In this document: positions 22,405 through 26,870 of the stretch, one piece after another
Layout of the letters: the number at the start of each line of letters is the position of its first letter
How positions within the stretch are numbered: position 1 is the stretch's first letter
Notes under the pieces: generated by a model
Told to the model about the DNA's origin: nothing
Database searches by the model: none
What the model saw: only the letters and a program-made list of their open reading frames with translations
Position numbers and translations under genes: made by a program
Virus record (IMG/VR): IMGVR_UViG_3300020172_003141
Span: 1-26,870 of that record
Length of the DNA: 26,870 nt
Source of the DNA: a virus
Strand: one strand, 5' to 3'

Positions 22405-24003
22405 ATGGCAAGTAAGAGTTTAGACGGTGTTTTAACTAAAAAAGCACACACCAGGGAAACGTTCACAGAAAAACAAATTCAAGATTTGTTAACGTGTGCC
22501 AACGATGAAGTTGGCTATCATTATTTCTGTGGTAATTTCTTTTATATTCAGCATCCTGTAAAAGGAAAGATGCTGTTTGAACCTTTTGAATATCAAACAA
22601 AGTTATTAGATGCTTATCATGGACACAGATTTAATATCAATATGCTTCCTCGACAGATGGGCAAGACAACCTGTGCCGCGGGATATCTGTTATGGTATGC
22701 TATGTTCCATCCAGATCAGACCATATTAATATCAGCACACAAATATACAGGCTCACAGGAAATTATGCAGCGTGTACGGTATGCCTACGAACTATGCCCA
22801 GACTATATTCGTAGTGGTGTTATTAATTATAATAAAGGTAGTATAGAATTTGACAATGGCAGTCGTATAATATCAACCACTACAACTGGTAATACTGGTC
22901 GTGGTATGAGTATATCATTATTATACTGCGACGAGTTTGCTTTTGTCCCTCCTAATATTGCCGACGAATTTTGGACTTCAATTTCTCCTACACTGGCAAC
23001 TGGTGGTAAGGCAATTATCACTAGTACTCCGAACAGTGACGAAGACACATTTGCTACTATTTGGAAAGAAGCAAATAAAAAGTTCGATGAGTTCGGTAAT
23101 GAGCAAGACGTAGGTGTTAACGGTTTCTTTCCATTCACTTGTAAATGGGACGAACATCCAGATCGGAATGATGCTTGGGCTGTACAAGAACGTAGTCGTA
23201 TCGGTGAAGAACGCTTCCGCCGAGAATATAATTGTGAATTTTTAATTTATGACGAGACGTTAGTTAGCAGTATGTGTCTAGCAACCATGGAAGGAAAAAC
23301 TCCTATAATGAATATGGGACAGACCCGCTGGTATAAAAAACCCAATTCCGAATCTATCTATGCTATTTCCCTAGATCCAAGTTTAGGAACTGGAGGAAAC
23401 AGCGCAGGAATTCAAGTATTCGAATTACCTAGTTTTACACAGGTAGCAGAGTGGCAGCACAATTTAACACCCATCCAGGGCCAAGTTCGAGTGTTGAAAG
23501 AAATTTTAAAATATATTATCGACGAAGTAGGGGAAGAAAATGGCAGAAATATATACTGGAGTGTTGAAAATAACACTGTAGGTGAAGCTGCTCTCATTTG
23601 TATACGGGACATAGGAGAAGAAAACTTTCCTGGACTGTTCATAAGTGAACCGATTAGAAAAGGGCATATTCGTAAGTTTCGTAAAGGGTTTAATACCACC
23701 CATAACACAAAAATAGCTGCTAGTGCTAGATTAAAGTATCTTATAGAATCGGGAAAGATGACAATTAATAGTAAACCTTTGATATCAGAACTTAAGGCTT
23801 TTATAGCTAAAGGTATTACATTTAAAGCCAAAGAAGGGGAACAGGACGATTTAGTCAGCGCCTGCTTGCTTATTATCAGAATAAGTCAAGTGTTAGCAGA
23901 CTGGGATTCTAGAGTATTTGATAACTTTAGCAGTAACGAAAACATTTCTAACGAGGACTTTGAACTTCCTATGCCTATTTTCATTTCGTCTAGCATAGGA
24001 TAA
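22405..24003 (+). CDS. 17: Terminase large subunit gp17
   Basis: A 532-residue packaging motor (T4: 610). The ATPase half has Walker A LPRQMGKTT (about 81-89), Walker B LLYCDE (about 172-177, catalytic Glu) and the coupling motif ITSTPN (about 205-210). The nuclease half has the RNase-H-like acidic residues D324 in ISLDPSLGTGG, E388 in SVENN and D481/D482 in EQDDLVSACLL. It translocates DNA into the prohead and cuts the concatemer. The shorter length comes mostly from the N-terminus and loops. The start is fixed by the late octamer and by lack of upstream frame. The gene is separated from gp16 by two unknown genes and a terminator, unlike the T4 order. Its stop codon lies inside the next octamer. 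Confidence 0.97.
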   Translation: MASKSLDGVLTKKAHTRETFTEKQIQDLLTCANDEVGYHYFCGNFFYIQHPVKGKMLFEPFEYQTKLLDAYHGHRFNINMLPRQMGKTTCAAGYLLWYAMFHPDQTILISAHKYTGSQEIMQRVRYAYELCPDYIRSGVINYNKGSIEFDNGSRIISTTTTGNTGRGMSISLLYCDEFAFVPPNIADEFWTSISPTLATGGKAIITSTPNSDEDTFATIWKEANKKFDEFGNEQDVGVNGFFPFTCKWDEHPDRNDAWAVQERSRIGEERFRREYNCEFLIYDETLVSSMCLATMEGKTPIMNMGQTRWYKKPNSESIYAISLDPSLGTGGNSAGIQVFELPSFTQVAEWQHNLTPIQGQVRVLKEILKYIIDEVGEENGRNIYWSVENNTVGEAALICIRDIGEENFPGLFISEPIRKGHIRKFRKGFNTTHNTKIAASARLKYLIESGKMTINSKPLISELKAFIAKGITFKAKEGEQDDLVSACLLIIRISQVLADWDSRVFDNFSSNENISNEDFELPMPIFISSSIG

Positions 24004-24006
24004 ATA
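23999..24006 (+). promoter_or_regulatory. Putative late promoter (GATAAATA) before the 680-aa gene
   Basis: GATAAATA contains the gp17 stop codon TAA (24001-24003) and is followed by TCAGT and ATG at 24012. An AGGA at 23997-24000 is about 11 bases from the ATG, too far for a good Shine-Dalgarno but not excluded. Confidence 0.55.
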
Positions 24007-24011
24007 TCAGT

Positions 24012-26054
24012 ATGGATATCAATCTAAACTTAATTGCTAAAGAACTTTTTGCTAAAATTAGGACTCAATTTCCTAGTATCGAACTAGAGGACGAGAAAAA
24101 CGACCCTACGGACGAACCTGCTTTAGCAAGAACCTTCAAATTTGATTTTAAGAAGAATCGATTAGATCTAGGATCAATAGAAGTTAGCATATCAGATGAA
24201 GACGGTATGGTAGTGCTGTTCAGTAACGACATAGTGTCAACACAACCTGATCGGGTGCGAAAACTATGGTTCAATTTTATAAGAGAACTTAGAGAATTTG
24301 CCAAACAAAAAATGCTAAACTATCAAATAAGAGATATCAATTTAAATCAATTAGAAAAACGAGACGGAGAAACGCAAATGACTGAGAGTAAGTTAAGCGG
24401 CACTAGTAAAACCAGTTACCAAGATTTAGGCGAAACAAAGATTATTATCAAGCACACACAGCCTGTAAATCTTAATTTGCCTGCTGGTAGAACTATGCAC
24501 ATTGAGAGTATTTTTATTGAAAATGCTCAAGGAGAACGTTTTCGTTATCCGTACAAACATTTAAATGGTGCTCGTGCACTAGCTCAACATGTATCGCATG
24601 GCGGCACTAGTTATGATGACATTGGTACACATATTATTAGCCTGAGTGAAGAAATGAATAAACTCAGAATGTTTAAAGGATATGTAGAAAGAAATCCTAT
24701 GGTATCAGAAGCTATGGGTGAAATTAACAATAGAGTGTTAGAAAGAATTCAAGAAGTTAAAAAAGAAATCACTAGTTTGCAAAAAAGTGCTTACTACGAA
24801 CAGTTTGCTGAATCATTTACAGGCAAAGCTAACGAAGAAATTCCAGAAGAAATCATTAATGACTGGGTTGATAGATTAACTATCAGAAGCTTCAACGAAG
24901 AATTGAAGAATGTATTTCCTTATATCTATAAGTTAGTAGGTGAAAATAATTTACCAATTAAAGTACTTAACCCTGAAGATATACCAGGCATACAGATTGG
25001 TAATACCACAGAACAGATTCAAGATGAGATAGATGAACTTATTGATTTTGAAAGTTATTTAAATAAATTAGTTGGTGAAGGAATAGATATTTTCAGCAGT
25101 GACGAAGACCAACAAGCAGAAGCAATTCAAAAATTGAACGGATTAGTCAGTCAAGAGTTTCCAGTAGGACCTGACGGAAGTAATGCTAAAGGTAGCCTGC
25201 AGGATATAATAGACGATGACGAATTATTTGATATTTTTAAAGAATTATCAGATGTAAGTCCTGAAAGCGATATTCGTCCTATTCTTAAAGATTATATCAA
25301 GATTAAAGATGAAGAAAATGGCACAGATGTTTTAGGAAAAATTAATTTTCCAGAAGGTAACGAAGAGCCAGCAGAGCCAGCAGCACCTGAGGCTCCTGAA
25401 ACACCCGCTGAGCCAGCAGCACCAGCAGCACCGGCAGCAGCACCTAGTATGCCGATGTCGCCTGGAGTAGCGATGGAAGAAAACATTAAGCGAGTGATCG
25501 AAAAAGCAAAATCAGCAGGAATGACAGCAGAAGATACATTTACTTTATTCGGCGAGGAAGTAACATTATCAGATGCTATCAAACGTGTTGGATTAGATAT
25601 AAATGAATTTTTTGATCAGGCCGGTTATGAAGACAGCGGTGACGAAGTTGTAGAATTTGTTCGCAGTATGTTCGACGAAGAAGGTAATACTCCAAAAGGA
25701 CCAACTGGTGTACTGATTAGTGTTGAAAAGAAATTTGGGGAAGAAGCTGTAGAAAAAGCCAAAGACACTATGAACGAATTAATAGGACAATCAGAAGTAC
25801 AGCGTATTCGAGAATTGTCCGGTATTGGTGAAGAGCAAGATGATGGAAGAGATTTACTTGATTTGACCTATGGGGCATTAACAGGCGGGAAACGTCGTCC
25901 AGAACCAACCACACCAGGTCAAGGAGCTCAACCAACGCAAGGGAAAAAACCAACTACACCAGGGCAAGCAGGTCAACCAGTAGGCGGGCAAGCAGGTCAA
26001 TATCAAAGTCCTAGTTACTTAGATAAACTCAAAAAATTGGCTGGTGTCAAGTAA
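24012..26054 (+). CDS. Unknown 680-aa protein downstream of gp17
   Basis: Not recognised as a family of known function; the segment MTESKLSGTSKTSYQDLGETK and FRYPYKHLNGARALAQHV resembles uncharacterised proteins of other aquatic T4-like phages. Residues 1-110 form an alpha/beta domain. Residues about 115-260 include the HLNGARALA motif and a long charged helix (NNRVLERIQEVKKEITSLQ, possible coiled coil). Residues about 265-440 are acidic and helical. Residues about 450-480 are an Ala/Pro/Glu linker, and about 630-666 a Pro/Gly/Gln/Thr-rich tail with PTTPGQ repeats, ending YLDKLKKLAG. No membrane segment is seen. The large size, linkers and late promoter suggest a structural or head-internal protein; this is inference. 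Confidence 0.75.
   Translation: MDINLNLIAKELFAKIRTQFPSIELEDEKNDPTDEPALARTFKFDFKKNRLDLGSIEVSISDEDGMVVLFSNDIVSTQPDRVRKLWFNFIRELREFAKQKMLNYQIRDINLNQLEKRDGETQMTESKLSGTSKTSYQDLGETKIIIKHTQPVNLNLPAGRTMHIESIFIENAQGERFRYPYKHLNGARALAQHVSHGGTSYDDIGTHIISLSEEMNKLRMFKGYVERNPMVSEAMGEINNRVLERIQEVKKEITSLQKSAYYEQFAESFTGKANEEIPEEIINDWVDRLTIRSFNEELKNVFPYIYKLVGENNLPIKVLNPEDIPGIQIGNTTEQIQDEIDELIDFESYLNKLVGEGIDIFSSDEDQQAEAIQKLNGLVSQEFPVGPDGSNAKGSLQDIIDDDELFDIFKELSDVSPESDIRPILKDYIKIKDEENGTDVLGKINFPEGNEEPAEPAAPEAPETPAEPAAPAAPAAAPSMPMSPGVAMEENIKRVIEKAKSAGMTAEDTFTLFGEEVTLSDAIKRVGLDINEFFDQAGYEDSGDEVVEFVRSMFDEEGNTPKGPTGVLISVEKKFGEEAVEKAKDTMNELIGQSEVQRIRELSGIGEEQDDGRDLLDLTYGALTGGKRRPEPTTPGQGAQPTQGKKPTTPGQAGQPVGGQAGQYQSPSYLDKLKKLAGVK
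25363..25450 (+). repeat. Ala/Pro/Glu codon repeat encoding a flexible linker
   Basis: Reiterated GCA, CCA and GAG/GAA codons encode alternating EPAAPE/APAAP units inside the 680-aa gene. A second low-complexity tract (PTTPGQ, AGQPVGGQAGQ) lies near 25900-26010. Both are likely disordered linkers and prone to slippage. Confidence 0.7.
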
Positions 26055-26105
26055 ACGGCAAAAAAAGTCGAAAAAAAACTGTTATTTCTCTTGTAAGACT
26101 AAATA

Positions 26106-26140
26106 AAAGCGCATACAATACAACGTATGCGTTTTTTGTT
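26106..26140 (+). terminator. Rho-independent terminator after the 680-aa gene
   Basis: Stem CGCATAC (26110-26116) with GTATGCG (26125-26131), an eight-base loop AATACAAC, and six T. It separates the gp17 unit from gp32. The preceding 26055-26105 stretch is A-rich with no gene visible. Confidence 0.85.
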
Positions 26141-26196
26141 TTAGTAGGTACTAGAACAAACTAAAGGCAAATATAGGCTAAAAATAGGAGATAATC

Positions 26197-26870
26197 ATGG
26201 CTACATTAGCAGAAATTCGTGCGAAACTTAAAGAGCAAGAAACCCGCAGCAGCGGCGAATCAAAAGGCGGAGATAATTCAATCTATCCGTTCTGGAACTT
26301 AAAAGAAGGTTCCGAATCCACAGTACGCTTCCTTCCAGATGGCAATGCAGATAACACATTCTTTTGGGTAGAACGTGCGATGATCAAACTTCCATTCGCT
26401 GGAATCAAAGGTCAAGCAGAAAGTAAACAAGTAACAGTAAACGTTCCGTGTATGGAAATGTATGGCGAAACTTGTCCAATTCTCGCAGAAGTAAGAGGCT
26501 GGTTCAAAGATCCTAGTCTTGAAGATCAAGGTCGTAAGTATTGGAAAAAACGTAGTTATATTTTCCAAGGCTTCGTTGTTGAAGATGGATTAAAGGAAAC
26601 TGAGAAATCAGAAAATCCAATTCGTAGATTTATTATTGGTCCTCAAATTTTCCAACTTATCCGTGGTGCGTTACTTGATCCTGAAATGGATGACTTGCCT
26701 ACTGATGCGGTTAATGGCGTCGACTTTAAGTTGATTAAAACTAGCAAAGGCGGATACGCTGACTATAGCACTAGCAAATGGTCACGTCGTAGTCGTCCAT
26801 TAGATGATAAAGAAGCCGCTGCTCTTGAGGCAAATGGTTTGTTTAGTCTTAAAGATTACTTGCCTAAAAA
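26197..26870 (+). CDS. 32: Single-stranded DNA-binding protein gp32 (3' end cut by window)
   Basis: The frame is open from the ATG at 26197 to the window edge (224 codons seen; T4 gp32 is 301). The N-terminus MATLAEIRAKLKEQE corresponds to the basic B domain used for cooperative binding. The core contains IYPFWNLKEGSESTVRFLPDG, VNVPCMEMYGETCPIL, DPSLEDQGRKYWKKRSYIFQGFVV and NPIRRFIIGPQIFQLI, all typical of T4-like gp32. It coats single-stranded DNA in replication, recombination and repair. T4 gp32 binds zinc with one His and three Cys; only two Cys are visible in the equivalent part here, so the site may be altered. AGGAG lies six bases before the start. No late octamer precedes it, which fits an early/middle gene. 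Confidence 0.95.
   Translation, partial: MATLAEIRAKLKEQETRSSGESKGGDNSIYPFWNLKEGSESTVRFLPDGNADNTFFWVERAMIKLPFAGIKGQAESKQVTVNVPCMEMYGETCPILAEVRGWFKDPSLEDQGRKYWKKRSYIFQGFVVEDGLKETEKSENPIRRFIIGPQIFQLIRGALLDPEMDDLPTDAVNGVDFKLIKTSKGGYADYSTSKWSRRSRPLDDKEAAALEANGLFSLKDYLPK

Noticed and set aside
22827-23138. Minus-strand frames inside gp17
   Set aside because: gp17 is a fully conserved coding sequence here; these are antisense shadows.
25292-25582. Minus-strand Gly/Ala-rich frame opposite the Ala/Pro linker
   Set aside because: It arises from the GCA/CCA codon repeat read backwards; no start signal.
26100-26105. TAAATA before gp32 as a late promoter
   Set aside because: The predicted start point falls in the terminator stem and about 85 bases before gp32; it is probably chance in A-rich DNA.

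Overview
This window is a contiguous piece of a T4-like (contractile-tailed, Pantevenvirales-type) phage genome, AT-rich and almost completely coding. Homologues of T4 gp13, gp14, gp15, gp18, gp19, gp4, gp16, gp17, gp1 (dNMP kinase) and gp32 can be recognised from their proteins. The very large repetitive fibre-like protein, the style of the small unknown proteins and the HNH endonuclease resemble aquatic (marine or freshwater) T4-like phages rather than enteric ones. No photosynthesis or other host-diagnostic gene is present, so the host cannot be named. No tRNA, CRISPR array, IS element or rRNA was seen.

Layout. (1) 1-8063, plus strand: a beta-rich small protein, a 57-residue Cys-rich protein, a short fibre-like protein and a 2231-residue fibre/structural protein with several repeat families. 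(2) 8060-11378, minus strand: a Nudix hydrolase, an enlarged gp15 (tail terminator/sheath stabiliser) and an enlarged gp14 (neck). (3) 11417-13411, plus strand: gp13 (neck), a 125-residue unknown protein and a peptidoglycan-binding/lysozyme protein. (4) 13464-14418: dNMP kinase, with a convergent HNH endonuclease overlapping its 3' end. (5) 14527-18600: gp18 sheath (1149 residues, far longer than T4's) and gp19 tube, ended by a hairpin terminator. (6) 18679-22344: a second tube-like protein, an unknown protein, gp4 head completion, gp16 small terminase and two unknown proteins, ended by a second terminator. (7) 22405-26054: gp17 large terminase and a 680-residue unknown, then a third terminator. 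(8) 26197 to the edge: gp32 single-stranded DNA-binding protein, cut by the window end. No gene-free stretch exceeds about 150 bases.

How it works together: most of the window is the late programme, covering tail sheath/tube, neck, DNA packaging and lysis or host-wall attack. dNMP kinase and gp32 belong to nucleotide and DNA metabolism.

The strongest unusual signal is regulatory. A T4-late-promoter-like octamer, consensus (G/A)ATAAATA, stands directly before many genes on both strands. In five cases (HNH, the 356-aa tube-like gene, gp16, gp17, the 680-aa gene) exactly five bases separate it from the ATG. By T4 geometry that puts the transcript start on or next to the A of the start codon, suggesting leaderless late mRNAs. 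gp14 and the first gene have a seven-base gap. By contrast gp18, gp19, gp13, dNMP kinase and gp32 keep ordinary Shine-Dalgarno leaders. The same geometry corrects two start codons (gp14 at 11378, HNH at 14418).
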